A DNA stretch of 64,000 nucleotides from Tubiluchus corallicola (GCA_030141605.1 JAQGDQ010000644.1:1-64000); one strand, 5' to 3'. Positions 36,601 through 47,114 are shown, counted from the stretch's first letter. The notes: generated by a model from the letters alone, not told the origin. Made by a program: numbers and translations.

Positions 36601-39600
36601 AGAATCAGCGTTTCCCTAGCACTTTGTTATGAATAGCGAAATAGAATGACAATTATTAAATAATTATTTGTCTTAAAGTTACTCAGTATGTTACGTTTAT
36701 TTTACTTAGAAAAATGTAACAAAGGAATTTGCAAAGAGCTGTCTTCAAAGCATAAATTTAAAATATACTACCGTTGAATAGAAATTTTCAGACGTGGTTG
36801 TTGCCACCATTAACTTGAAAGTCATGACGAAACTGGGGGACTTCGTGACTCTTCGTAAACGCGTCGTGAATTTCCGTAAGAGCGAGCTGCTGAAACTAAT
36901 TCAAATTCATGCAGCTTACGTTATGGTCACACCAAAATATTACAAAGTTAGCTATTTAATGTTTTGTAAAAACTTATTATACGTTTGATGGAGACTGACA
37001 GTGCACTACTGTTCTTCAAGACAAATGACTTCATTGGTGGTAGAATGAGCATTGAAAACAGGAGCGCCCAAGCAAGAAGTGACCGAGAATTTAAAGTGAT
37101 TATACTAGTTACACGAGGCGCTTATTGCAATTTTATTGCTAAATCCTTCTAATCCTTTTTCGCGAACAGTGAAATAAGCCTAACCTCCTAGAAGGTTTGG
37201 CATTTTCTTTAAATTAACTCTAAAAATGGAAATGTGAAAGGATTGGTAATTAATTCGCACGGGCTTGAACTTGAGACCTTTAGATCGCAAGCCCAAACAT
37301 TTAGCCACTAGGTAACGGGTAATTAAAATTTACATTGTGCTTAAATATGTTTGAAATCGTTCTCGGGTGCTCGTGAGACTCGGGTGCTCTGTATTTTGTG
37401 CAGCATTCTGTCAATCTACTTATGTTAGTCAGGAAGTTGCCATTCCCGTTACCGTTGCTAGAAGTTACGGTTGTCATTGGTCTTAACCATACGTAAAATG
37501 CGAAAGCGTAAAATATGGGCAGAGCTAGAACGGCATTATTAGACGACTTACTCGACCACCAGATTGTAACACGTGAATCCGTTCAAAATTATAATCCTAC
37601 AGTTTTATATAGAAACATATTTGAATTAAACTGGTCAGCATCTTGAATTATTGTCCTTAGTTTATTGCAGCTGTTTATTAAACCAACCTTTCGCTTTACA
37701 ACAATAGAATTTGCTGTTAAATGATTAATCAGCCAACTTACTTTGTAAACGTATTTTTATTATTACTGTTGTTATTAAAATATTGTATTTATACTGTTCG
37801 TGTGTGCAAGTTTAATCACCATCTGCTGATTGTAATTGAATCAAATGTTCTACCAAATCGAGTGAGATAATTATTAGTTGTGATGCCCATTGTGTTTTTA
37901 TTGGAACTTTGCACTCAGCACGTGCACCGTAGAGAAACCTGAATCTGTTTTGTGTTCACTGTGTTTGTACATTATGTTTTTTTTTCATAATATAATTGTG
38001 AAAGTTAGTTATGAAGTTGAAATTGAACACTTGTAGAAAACAACTAAACACTATATTACATGTTTGCACAAAAACTGAAACCGTTTATTACACTACATAG
38101 TTATGTATAACATGACTGCTAAACTACACTGAGGACCAGAGTGTCCTGCACTGATCACGAAGAATTAGACAGTGGCTAGAAGTGAAATCTAGCCAGTTTA
38201 TATAGGTAGAGAACTATGCAAAAACTTGGCTTCACATATCCCATTACAGTAAAAGTAGGGGAGATCCAGTGAGTTTGTATATTCACTGGACCGAGCTAAG
38301 TACTAAGGGTGAGTTTAACTAGTAAAATGTTAAAGTAACTAATCAATAGATGGCAGCACCTAAAATATACAGTTACAACTTTCACAATAATATATTGTAT
38401 TGTATTGTATTGTATTATATTGTATCGTGTTATGTTACGTTACGTTACGTTACGTTATGGCATGGCATGGCAAGGCATGGTGTTGTGTTGTGTTGTGTTG
38501 TATGGTATGGTATGGTATGGTATGGTATGGTATGGTATGGCATGGCATGGCATGGCATGGCATGGCATCGCATCGCATTCGCATCGCATCGCATCGCATC
38601 GCATTGTATTTTATGCATCAATAAACTTATTATTAACTAGAGTCATTGGCTTCATTGGTAATAACTAGACGGAAAGAGTTCATTTTTATAACTGCATTGC
38701 TTGTTTTAATATCATATTTTGCACTTTCCAGGTTCTTTTAGCCCGGATGAAGAACGACTGTTTGAAGACAAACTAAAAATAGCAACAGAGAAACACAAGT
38801 ACAGAAAGATGGTGATACCGGTAGACACAAATGACGAATTAATAGAAGTGAAATTTGGTGTCGGATTGATACAAATTATCAACTTTGTAAGTGAAATGCA
38901 ACTATAAAGTCCAGTTCATTCTAACTATAAACTGACGATCTCTAGAAGTTTACATTGACCCACACGCAGTCCGCGCTGTCTGTGAAATCGCCTAATCAGT
39001 TTTAGAAAATATGATTATTGGGTTCAAAATATAATTCAGTGCTCTACTGAGTACATAAAAATTGTAGTTCGATGGTAGTAAACTGTCCATTCTCCAATTA
39101 CTTACATGTTGAGTAATGAGTATTTCATTTTGCTCTTGTGTGGCATGAGCTTTTAGTGTAGAAAAAAATAATAATTCATTGACGAAAAGAGTGATAATAG
39201 TAGCTTACAAATCCTGCTTTGGCGGATACTTGAATAATGCAAAAATGAGGCCAATAATCCTTTTATTTATCCTGAACTAATTGTCCAACACAAATGCATA
39301 TATTAAATATTCATTTTCAATGATTTTATAGATTTTGTTTCGTTTTTAGTGATTTTATGACACTGGCATACATTATATTCTAGTTAAATCAACTGTGAGA
39401 TTAGTCAGGTAAATTCTTACAATCGTTTTCGTTTGATTGTGAGCTAAGTTGAGCGGATGACACACGTTCGACTATCGAATCACACAAATGTACACTCCCT
39501 CAAGAGAATTATGTGTCAGTGATTGTGGAAAAAATGCTGTATTGGCCATTCAAAAGCGTGAAAAGAGATTCGCAGAGTTTAAGGACCTTCCAATCGAGCA

Positions 39601-42600
39601 ACCTAATTTGATCCAAGTGTCAGTACTAAAACTAACCAATGGTTCATTTTACCAGATTTTTGTTTTTTTCAGGATGAACAAAATCAAGTTCTCATCACTA
39701 ACGTTTGGTTGAGGCATGTACGTTGAAATATTTATTTATTTATTTGCAAAAATTTTACTAGTCTTACTCCACATCAGTCTTACACCACTTTAAAAATGCA
39801 GGAACTGATAGTCTAGTATACGAACTAAATAGATATGTATAAAATAGTTTATTGTAATAAAACATACACAAATGTACAGTAATAAAATTACAATACATGT
39901 AAATAATTGTGTATGTTCAGTCTCTGGATTGATGTTTTACAATAGTGTCAGATTCTTAAAATTGAAATTTTCATTTGAAGGCAACACGCGTTTTCTGGCG
40001 TCTAATTGTCTTTTAGGGCTCTAAAAAGACTCGGTAACTTTTTGTTTTATAATATTAGTCGCACACGCCAAAAAAAATCTATGTCAGCAAACTGTCCGTT
40101 TTAAACCGTCTAAGACAAAATTTGCCCGCGCGCACCCGGCAACTTTTGTAGGAAGCAACATGTGTGATGGGCATTTGGTAATGCCAATAAACAATAGACA
40201 CGTAACAAAACGATTGTTTTCTATTGGACTGATCTGGTTTTATCTGATGCGAATAAGCTTTTTCACAGTGCCAGCGATTGATGATGATCGTGAAAAGGTC
40301 AAAGTTTAAGTGTAGCAGACAAAGCATTTATGTACGCTTGACAACGCTATTGTAATAGTATCAGTTTTAACAGCTAGCTAAGACCTTGCCTAGTTCATTT
40401 TTCTTGTTTCCAAGCAAGATCCTGCTAAGCACAGTCTAATGAATAATTAAGTAAAGTCGTCGTAAAACAACTGAAGTTACTGAACTGATCCGATAGACGG
40501 CTTTGCTTTACCCACATGTCACGAGACAGTTGTAGTTAAGACGCGTTGCTGTGGTTCACTTAACCTTTGACCTACAGCAACTGCGCGTGCGCATAGCGAA
40601 ACTGTGAAAAGGCTTATTGATGTAGGTCTACCACACACAGTAATAGGATGAGTAAGGAAAGACAAAAAATTTGTTGCACAAATTGTTGCAGACAGATTTT
40701 GCTTCGAGTGCGGGTGGTACTAGAACTGCTTTGCTTTGTCTGGGGATATGGGTGTGTAGACATGTGCGTTATGGTTAGTTATGTATTGTTTCCACCGTCT
40801 GCTTACATCTGTTGTCCATGGTCATTTACCTCAGGTGTGAAAAGGTAAGATAATCACAACTCATTCACGTAACTGCCTGATGTTGTGAAGTAGGTTGAAT
40901 AGTAGATTGGTAGCCGAAATGTGAAATTGCCCAACTGCATTTCTCGGTGATGGTTCTTTTATTCTATTTTTTGCAAAAGTCTCAACTCAATTCTTAACTC
41001 TATTCAACGTATGTTATCTTGAATGTTATTGTTGTTGTTGTTGGTGATGTTATGAATGACCTTTTGAAAAAAAGCTTAAAGTGGCACTTCTGTAGTATCC
41101 GTAATGCGTATGCGTTATGAGGGTGCGAAATAAATGAAATCGGTTTATATTGTTTTCAATGCACACGACCTGTGTTATATTATTTTTTCTGCAGCCATTC
41201 CGCAGTTGGATAATACGTAACGCATACGCATTGCGGTGCTACATAAACGCCACTTAAAGCTCGTGAATTCGCAACAATAGCCATGAATCTTTACGCTAAT
41301 TTATAAGAACGAATTATGCGTCAACTGACTTGATCGAATTTTCGATCCACTATTTGGAATTCAAGATGGCGACGAAAATATCATTTTCAGAAAAACCCCA
41401 AGGTTCCGTCAATTCGCACAAGATCGTCATCAAAAATTCTAAAAATGTTTTGGACGAATTCCACATCAACTGGCGGAGTCAGATTTTCGATCCGCCATTT
41501 TGTGTTCAAGATGGCGGCGATAGCATCATTTTCGAGAAAAACCGTAGACCCCACCAATTCGCAACTGATCGTTATAAAATTCTACATAAGTAGTAGTAGT
41601 AGTAGTAGTAGTAAAATCTTTATTTGCCATTTTAAAAACATTGACCATCATAATAAAACACAGACATTCATTCAGTCTTAGTTCATATAAAAAACATACA
41701 CTGTTGTTGGCAAATGCGTCTGGTGCAAGGTAAACTATAAGTGCAACTAGAAATTCAAAAATAAAATATAAACTAGTTTAGTAAGGTCTAGGAAAAATGA
41801 AATGATGATTTGAGTGAGTAAGTCATCGTGTTCGTATGTCGGATATCCAAAACGAGTCATTAAATGTTTTTTAATTTAGACTTGAATATTGATAAAGAGC
41901 TGCTGTGTTTTAGTGATGTCGGTAATGAATTCCAAAGTTGTATTGCTTGCTTAGTAATGGAATTCTTTCCATATTGATTGTTCGTTCTAATGTTTCTTAA
42001 ATTTAGTTTTCTGTTATTCATACTGGGGTTTTCAATAAGTGGGAGCTTATTGTTTTTGAAAGGAGAATTAAGATTGTTGATATATTTATAGAGAAACAGG
42101 AGAGTGATAATCTCCGTGGTATACTAGAATGATTTCTGCATTGATCGATTAACAGATTTTCGATTTGTCTTCGTAATTTCAAGATGGCGGTACTCATATC
42201 ATTTGTAATCCACGACCTTGACTTCAGCGAGACTCTAGACCAGTAATTCGATTCGAACTTCATTATTGTTATAGTTGCCTCGTATTGTCTTATACAATTA
42301 TTTGTATTCGAATCATAAAACCTATAAACAATAATAAGAATATTTTAAATCTGTTACAGTCTTGGGTAGTCCACAAGGATCTGCAGTGGGAGCCAGAAGA
42401 TTATGGAAACATAACAATAATTCGTGTTCCAGCAGAATACGTTTGGTTACCAGACATAGTGCTATTAAACAAGTATGTCACACACATGGAATTTAGGACC
42501 TATGTTACACCACTTTAAACCTTAAATATTATTGATGACCAAATAGACCTTGGGCTAAATATAAAAAAAATAATTTATATTTGATTTTGTTAAAATTATT

Positions 42601-45489
42601 ATTAGTTTTTTGCTTCTTGTTTGATGATGTCTTTGGTGGCACAGAATTATAAGATGTAGGATTATAAGAGTTACAGGATTATTGAGGATATTCAGGATTA
42701 TTCAGGATATAGGTAGGATCCATATTTTTTTATTTTTAAATCAAGTGCTGGCTTTTCTAGTGCCATACTAAACTTTCAAGTGCAGGTGCTGCAGTTTTCT
42801 AGCTTTTGAGCCACATGTAGAGAAAAAGATAGATTTATCTATCAGAGAAACTTTCTCCCCTTATGGCTGGTGAATAGGTTTTTCAATTTAAAAAAACTAT
42901 TACGTTTGAAATCGTTTGAAGCAACTATGTTGAATGCTTTTACTAATGCTAATAAAATATTGAGATAATTTATGAGCAGACGGTTTGGTCTAGTTTTAAC
43001 GCGTCTGCTTTCCATCTTCGAGGTCGTGAATTCGATACAGTGGCCGATAACGTCACGCCAAAGACGTTAAAAATGGTACCTACTGTTGTCCTACCCAGCG
43101 CGTGGTATTTAGGGTAAAAGTAGGGGTACTAATAGTCTCTGTTATGTAGTTATAGATTGTTATTTACAGTCGGCGATAATTCTTTTAGTTTACAAATACG
43201 AATAAGCCAAACAGTAATTTGCGGGAACAGTTCAGTCAGCACTGGTCTTACAGAAGGCATCAAGCATACTAGTTCGAGCCACATTAATTTAATAAGCGAA
43301 TTGTTTTTAGGTTCCATTAGTTATCAGCCCGGTCCCAAAAGCGAAACGATTTAGAAAAAACAATTCAGTTTTTATAGTTACTTTTTAGGAAGATTTAACT
43401 GATTTCCTAAGAGTAGACATAAAACCACATGTAAAACGGATATATAACATAATTACAGTAAGAATTACATGTACTAAGATGATAAAAATACGAAATTTGT
43501 CCTAGTAATACTAAAAAATGTAGGACACCCTCTCGCACATATATTTTCCTTTTTATGATCTTGACAGTTTTCTAATACCATTTATTAATGTTTTAGTGCT
43601 AACGGTGGCTACGAGGTGACGGAGAAAGTCCGAGTGTTAATGTGGAACACGGGATGGACAGAATGGATACCACCTGCCATATTTCAGACATCTTGCAAAA
43701 TAGATGTGACATATTTTCCCTACGATCAGCAGAAATGTGACATGCAATTTGGGTCCTGGACATTCAACGGCGATCAACTTAAGTTGGGCTTCTACGCGAA
43801 TAAACCCATGGTCTCTCTGGACGATTATGTGAAAAGTGCCATCTGGGATCTTTACGAAGCACCAGCCTATGTGTACGTTGATGAAACTGTGTCGCCATCT
43901 AGGACTGTTATCGTTTTTCAGATCTACATGAAGCGCAAAACGTTGTTTTACACTGTGAATTTGGTATTACCCTGTGTACTTTTGTCTTTCTTGAGCATAG
44001 TTGTATTTTACTTGCCATCAGATTCACAAGAGAAAGTGACTCTTTCCATATCACTTCTAGTCGCATTAGTCGTGTTCTTGTTATTGATATTCAAGCTTCT
44101 ACCACCAACGTCAGACTGCATACCATTGCTGGCCAAATATCTCCTGTTCACCTTCCTCATGAACGTCTCGACGCTGGTCACTACTGTCGCCGTCATCAAT
44201 TGGAACTTTCGCAGTCCAACAACCCACGCGAAGAGACCTTGGTTGTGGCAAGTTTTTATTGTGTTCTTGCCGAAATTTCTCTGCATCAAACGACCGAAGA
44301 CGGAAGCGAACACCAGCCGGCCGTCTTCGGTGTTCATGAGTATAAAGAACAAGGTGAACTTTATGGAGTTCAATAGTCTACACCATCCGAACTGTAAGCA
44401 AAGTCGGAGATGCTCGTTGGAAGATGAGGCAGAATCGAAAGAGGACTATTCGTTTCTAATGACATTGCATCCTGATGCACAGAAAATAATTGATGAGATC
44501 GAGATGATTGCCGAAAATATTCGAACAGAAGACGCCATTGATCAGGTAAATTTATGTTGAGCTTTTCGAAACTTCAGTAAAACTTCACATAGAATTTTTA
44601 AAGCGTTGAATACGTAATTTATATGAGACTGACACTATTCTGCATGCTTTTTGTTTACTTGTTTGTCTGTTTTCCTCTGTTTGTTTTTGTTTGTTTGTTT
44701 ATTTGTTTGAATGTTTGTTTTGTTTGATTGTCTGTGTGCGTGTGAGTGTGTGTGTGTGTGTGCGTGCGTGCATGCTCGTGTGCTTATGCGCGTGCGTGTT
44801 TGTTTGTATGTTTGTTTTGTTTGATTGTCTGTGTGCGTGTGAGTGTGTGTGCGTGCGTGCGTGCTCGCGTGTGTGTGTATGCGTGCGTGCATGCTCGTGT
44901 GCTTATGCGCGTGCGTGTTTGTTTGTATGTTTGTTTTGTTTGATCGTTTGTGTGCGTGTGAGTGTGTGTGTGCGCGCTCGCGTGTGTGTGTATGCGTGCG
45001 TGCATGCTCGTGTGCTTATGCGCGTGCGTGTTTGTTTATATGTTTGTTTTGTTTGATTGTTTGTGTGTGTGTGTGTGTGTGTTTGTATGTCTGTCTTCTT
45101 TCGTTCTGATAGTACAGTTCTGTACGTATTTTCGTAAGTGAAAATTACCAACATACAACTAAGCTCTTGTTTGATGGCAGTTTCAATTTTAGGCCTCAGC
45201 GACATGTTTCAGATAACAGAAATTTTGCCATATTTTTCAACGACTTCTTTGTTTCTTTTCGCTACAGGTTGAGGAAGATTGGACGTACATATCTCTGGTT
45301 ATAGATCGTCTTCTATTGTATTTATTCTTGGCCATTACCGTGTGTGGCAGCGTCTACCTTATTTTTAACGCACCCGGGGTTTTCGATTTTATGGATCAGG
45401 ATAAAATTTTAGCGGAACTCCAAGAAGAGAGCAATCGAAATTTTTCCGAGTTTGATTTGCTTGATCATTTTATCATACGAAAGCCTTAA
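30718..45489 (+). CDS. Nicotinic-receptor-like cys-loop subunit (gene 3), 9' valine, 512 aa
   Basis: Exons: 30718-30772, 38732-38886, 39673-39717, 42360-42472, 43597-44545, 45268-45489. Spliced length is 1539 bases in frame. A cation-channel subunit like genes 2 and 4, but the most diverged. Signal peptide about 1-20; loop D in [10 protein letters not shown]; loop A is PDIVLLN, with Leu where alpha subunits have Tyr; cys-loop C156-C170; loop B FGSWTF; no vicinal cysteines in loop C ([14 protein letters not shown]). TM1 is about 240-262, TM2 268-290: Glu268 at -1', then [15 protein letters not shown] puts Val278 at 9', where nearly all nAChR subunits have Leu; Lys289 is at 20'. TM3 follows [15 protein letters not shown]4 is in the last exon. 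The extracellular tail is unusually long (about 35 residues). All exons are clear except the first, joined over an 8-kb intron. The last AATAAA seen downstream is at 46616. Confidence 0.86.
30878..31019. repeat. 79-bp tandem duplication
   Basis: TTAGACCTCTCTACTACTTA and the following AGTAACACTTACGATTAT recur 79 bases apart (30901 and 30980), preceded in both by TTA(A)GCAGCATTG / TTAACAGCATTG. Two units, few differences. Confidence 0.85.
32030..32113 (-). mobile_element. hAT-like right end
   Basis: ACGTACTACGCCACTG read backwards is CAGTGGCGTAGTACGT, matching the terminal motif of the element at 24678-25186. A poly-C tract lies just inside. The other end was not located. Confidence 0.35.
32738..33365 (+). 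repeat. Dispersed repeat family 2, copy b
   Basis: About 0.6 kb, beginning GGAAGACAGGATGATTTTTC and ending near CTACAGTTTACGTTTGGG. Colinear with copies at 13.2 (reverse), 52.0 and 57.9 kb. No terminal inverted repeat was obvious. Confidence 0.8.
33629..33845. repeat. GT/GC-rich array
   Basis: Alternating TGTG and TGCG units. The stretch GTGCTCGTGTGCTTATGCGC onward, through TGTTTGTTTGTCTG and TTTTGTTTGATTG, is nearly identical to units of the array at 44.64-45.1 kb in intron 5 of the same gene. Confidence 0.9.
34525..35325 (-). pseudogene. LINE 3'-end remnant (non-LTR retrotransposon)
   Basis: On the minus strand near 35105-34975 the translation reads [36 protein letters not shown], the pattern (H.TR...RT....I...GP.LWN.L) found at the C-terminus of CR1/L2/RTE-type reverse-transcriptase proteins. 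The downstream end (low coordinates) is AT-rich. No intact frame; 5' truncated. Confidence 0.6.
35653..36261. repeat. 203-bp tandem repeat, three units
   Basis: Units start at 35653, 35856 and 36059 with AGAGGGTTATTCACTTCG and end with GGCTTCAGTAAACATT. Units 2 and 3 share differences from unit 1 (ATTAATTC for ATAAATTC, TTGGATTGGAATCTAAAC for ATGGATTGGAGGCTAAAG), so they are the latest duplication. Confidence 0.95.
36700..37220 (+). repeat. Dispersed repeat family 3, copy b
   Basis: Begins near CTTAGAAAAATGTAACAAAG and ends near TAACCTCCTAGAAGGTTTGG; colinear with 47115-47640 and reverse to 14030-14525. The frame 36794-36988 lies wholly inside and is not a gene. Confidence 0.85.
37235..37318 (-). 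mobile_element. tRNA-derived SINE-like element
   Basis: On the minus strand it reads TAGTGGCTAAATGTTTGGGC (A-box-like), then TCTCAAGTTCAAGCCC (B-box-like), in tRNA spacing, opening with CGTTACC. The mature tRNA stem is not convincing. Confidence 0.45.
38393..38612. repeat. Pentanucleotide array in homogeneous blocks
   Basis: Successive blocks of TATTG, TACGT/TTACG, TGGCA, TGTTG, TATGG, CATGG and CATCG, each several units long. The same block architecture as 6583-7495 but a different unit. Confidence 0.93.
38732..38886 (+). CDS. Gene 3 exon 2: N-terminal helix region
   Basis: Acceptor CACTTTCCAG at 38731, donor GTAAGT. Phase 1 to 0, 155 bases, 18 longer than the same exon in genes 2 and 4. 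It encodes [20 protein letters not shown] and ends [11 protein letters not shown]. Confidence 0.85.
39673..39717 (+). CDS. Gene 3 exon 3: 45-bp nAChR exon
   Basis: Between TTTTTTTCAG and GTACGT; encodes [15 protein letters not shown], phase 0 to 0. Confidence 0.88.
39725..40245 (+). other. Gene 3 intron 3, first part
   Basis: Starts with a TATT-rich run, then AT-rich sequence with several AATAAA words that could be a minus-strand retroelement 3' end. No coding motif was confirmed. Confidence 0.35.
40253..40617 (-). mobile_element. Inverted-repeat MITE, family 1, copy 4
   Basis: Ends ATAAGCTTTTTCACAGT and AACTGTGAAAAGGCTTAT. Flanks TGATGCGA (40245-40252) and TGATGTAG (from 40618) match at 6 of 8 bases and suggest an 8-bp target duplication. 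Confidence 0.88.
41073..41265. mobile_element. MITE with about 45-bp inverted repeats containing ATGCGTATGCGT
   Basis: The left end, AGCTTAAAGTGGCACTTCTG then GTAATGCGTATGCGTTA, is mirrored by GTAACGCATACGCATTGCGG then AAACGCCACTTAAAGCT. Interior about 100 bases, no coding capacity. Shares the ATGCGT word style with 54663-54864. Confidence 0.85.
41338..41588. repeat. 145-bp direct duplication
   Basis: ATTTTCGATCC...TTCAAGATGGCG...TCATTTTC...AATTCGCA occurs at 41338 and again at 41483. A third, diverged piece (GATTTTCGAT...TTTCAAGATGGCGG) lies at about 42155-42190, beyond the LINE fragment. The frame 41330-41593 is repeat-derived. Confidence 0.75.
41590..42080 (-). pseudogene. LINE 3'-end remnant with TAG microsatellite tail
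   Basis: On the minus strand the translation includes [39 protein letters not shown] and FKSKLK, the classic C-terminal LWNSLP...SL..FK..LK motif of CR1/L2-type LINE proteins. One base appears to be lost before HLMTRFGYP, which would otherwise continue the frame to a stop. The 3' end (low coordinate) is AAATAAAGATTTT followed by seven to eight CTA units. Confidence 0.75.
42360..42472 (+). CDS. Gene 3 exon 4: loops D and A
   Basis: Acceptor TCTGTTACAG, donor AACAA before GTATGT. Phase 0 to 2, 113 bases, one codon more than in genes 2 and 4. Encodes [17 protein letters not shown] and [10 protein letters not shown]. Confidence 0.88.
42970..43100 (+). mobile_element. tRNA-derived SINE-like element
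   Basis: GACGGTTTGGTCTAGTTTTA (A-box-like), then GAATTCGATAC (B-box-like) and GGCCGATAACGTCACGCC, similar to the element at 520-625. In gene 3 intron 4. Confidence 0.4.
43597..44545 (+). CDS. Gene 3 exon 5: cys-loop, TM1-TM3 and cytoplasmic loop
   Basis: 949 bases after ATGTTTTAG, phase 2 to 0, donor GATCAG before GTAAAT. Contains NANGGYEV, cys-loop, [37 protein letters not shown] and a basic-then-acidic TM3-TM4 loop. Confidence 0.92.
44640..45098. repeat. Higher-order GT/GC array, units of about 115 bp
   Basis: The phrase GTGCTTATGCGCGTGCGTGT followed by TTGTTTGTATG and TTTTGTTTGATTG recurs near 44780, 44900 and 45013. Each unit mixes TGTG, TGCG and TTTG words. It occupies most of intron 5 of gene 3. 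ORFs here are artefacts. Confidence 0.9.
45268..45489 (+). CDS. Gene 3 exon 6: TM4, long tail and stop
   Basis: Acceptor TTTTCGCTACAG at 45267, phase 0. Encodes [20 protein letters not shown] with TM4 and an acidic extracellular tail ending IIRKP; TAA at 45487-45489. Confidence 0.88.
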   Translation, partial: VEEDWTYISLVIDRLLLYLFLAITVCGSVYLIFNAPGVFDFMDQDKILAELQEESNRNFSEFDLLDHFIIRKP

Positions 45490-45897
45490 GATAGAAAATT
45501 AAGCCATTCTGACAAACGAGCTGTTTTTAGTGTCGAACACGAGGCCAGGGTTTCTCGGAAAGTTCGGACACGACGAAGCCGGCTACTGTGTTTGTGTGAG
45601 TCCTACTGAGTACAGCGATTGAACCTACTTGTATTGAATTACAAAATGAGAGGTTTTCTCTGATTTTAAAGCACAGCGTACGAGACTACGAGCTATTCTC
45701 GTGGCGCTACCTAGCACTTACTAAAAAGCGCCCTCTCTTGATCGCTCCCCAAAACTTTTTATTAGCCTCAATTCTAATAGCTGTCCCAGTGAAAACTGTT
45801 CTTAGAAACTTGGATTGATGCGAATACGAATAACACGTGCAACGTCTCAGATTGCATCTCTGTGTTCTGGTGGCCACTCGATTTGCAATAAGCCTTT
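45490..45897 (+). other. Gene 3 3' flank
   Basis: No AATAAA within the first kilobase; the first clear one is at 46616-46621, beyond the MITE. The real cleavage site is unknown. Confidence 0.4.
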
Positions 45898-46271
45898 TCA
45901 CAGTTCCAGCGATTGATGATGATCGTAATAAGGTTAAACTTCAAATATACCAGACAACGCATTTGTGTACATTTGACAACGCATCGCAGCCCAAGTTATT
46001 GTAATAGTTACAGTTTTAACAGCTAGCTAGAACCTTACCTAGTTCAGTTTTTCTTGTTCCCAAGCAAGATCCTGCTAGTAAATCACTTTGCGGACAGACC
46101 TATGCATACTTGAGAATGGTCGATGTAAAACAACTGAAGTTACTGAACTGATTCGGCAGACGGCTCTGCTTTAGCCACATGTCACGTGACGGTTGTAGTT
46201 AAAACGCGTTGCTGTGGTACATATATCCTTTGACCTACAGCATGCGCACAACGAAGCTCTGAAAAACTTAT
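45898..46271 (-). mobile_element. Inverted-repeat MITE, family 1, copy 5
   Basis: Left end ATAAGCCTTTTCACAGTTCC; right end degraded (CTGAAAAACTTAT). Interior matches the family, with GTTGTTTTACATCG, CAAGCAAGATCCTGCTAG and CATGTCACGTGACGG words. Confidence 0.85.
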
Positions 46272-46762
46272 TAAACAGCATCTTCATTCTCACCCTGACA
46301 TCGCTAGCTTTTCGTGGTCCAACTTTAAAGACACCATCTTTAGTACTCAACATCCACATACTTTTACCCTTTCAGCGAATTGGATAATTATTAACGAAAA
46401 AGGTTGGCTTCTCGTCTACATAGCTACTAAAGCTGAGAACTCCTTTGCATTACAGTAAATTTATCAAAAATATGTTTATTCTTCACATTTTTTTTTACTT
46501 TTTCATGGGAAAACAATGTTCCTAATGCAAGGGAAAAAGTAGCCATGTACTTGAAATACTTTGAACTTATTGATGTATGACAGAAAATATAAGTGATGAT
46601 TACAAATTTTTGTTTAATAAAGAATAAATAATGTTATTTATATGCAAACCTTTTATTGTTTCTAGTGTTACAATTTTGATTTCGATAGTAAAAAAGCTAA
46701 AAAACAAGTTAAGGCTCAAAAAATGCTTTATGTCCTGTTTTGTTGTGTCCAGCACAGTGTCA

Positions 46763-46880
<118 letters not shown>

Positions 46881-47114
46881 ATCATCATCATCGCAACTAC
46901 CACCAGGATATCCTGTTGACAGGATAATCAAACAAAGTTACAGAATAGGTGAACGAACGGCATAATGGTGTAAATTTCTAGTCAAAATTCAACGTTCGGT
47001 GTTGCACATGTACACTTAAGCAGAGGCCAATGTGTAGCTTTAAACCCATAGCCTAGTACAGAACTGTCGATTTCTTAAAATTACGACACTGTTTTACTTT
47101 ACTGTTACCACTTA

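Larger units (their letters stand above)
30773..38731 (+). other. Gene 3 intron 1 (8.0 kb)
   Basis: No exon was recognised. It contains a 79-bp duplication at 30.9 kb, a hAT-like end at 32.1 kb, family 2 and 3 repeats, the GT-rich array at 33.6 kb, a LINE fragment at 34.5-35.3 kb, the 203-bp tandem repeat, a SINE at 37.2 kb and a pentanucleotide array at 38.4 kb. Confidence 0.5.

Noticed and set aside
37888-37926. [12 protein letters not shown] as the signal peptide of gene 3
   Set aside because: The following donor-like GTGCAC is weak and leaves phase 0, whereas exon 2 needs phase 1; 30718-30772 fits better.
41330-41593. 87-codon frame with [13 protein letters not shown]
   Set aside because: Composed of two copies of a dispersed GATGGCG-containing repeat; no conserved domain.
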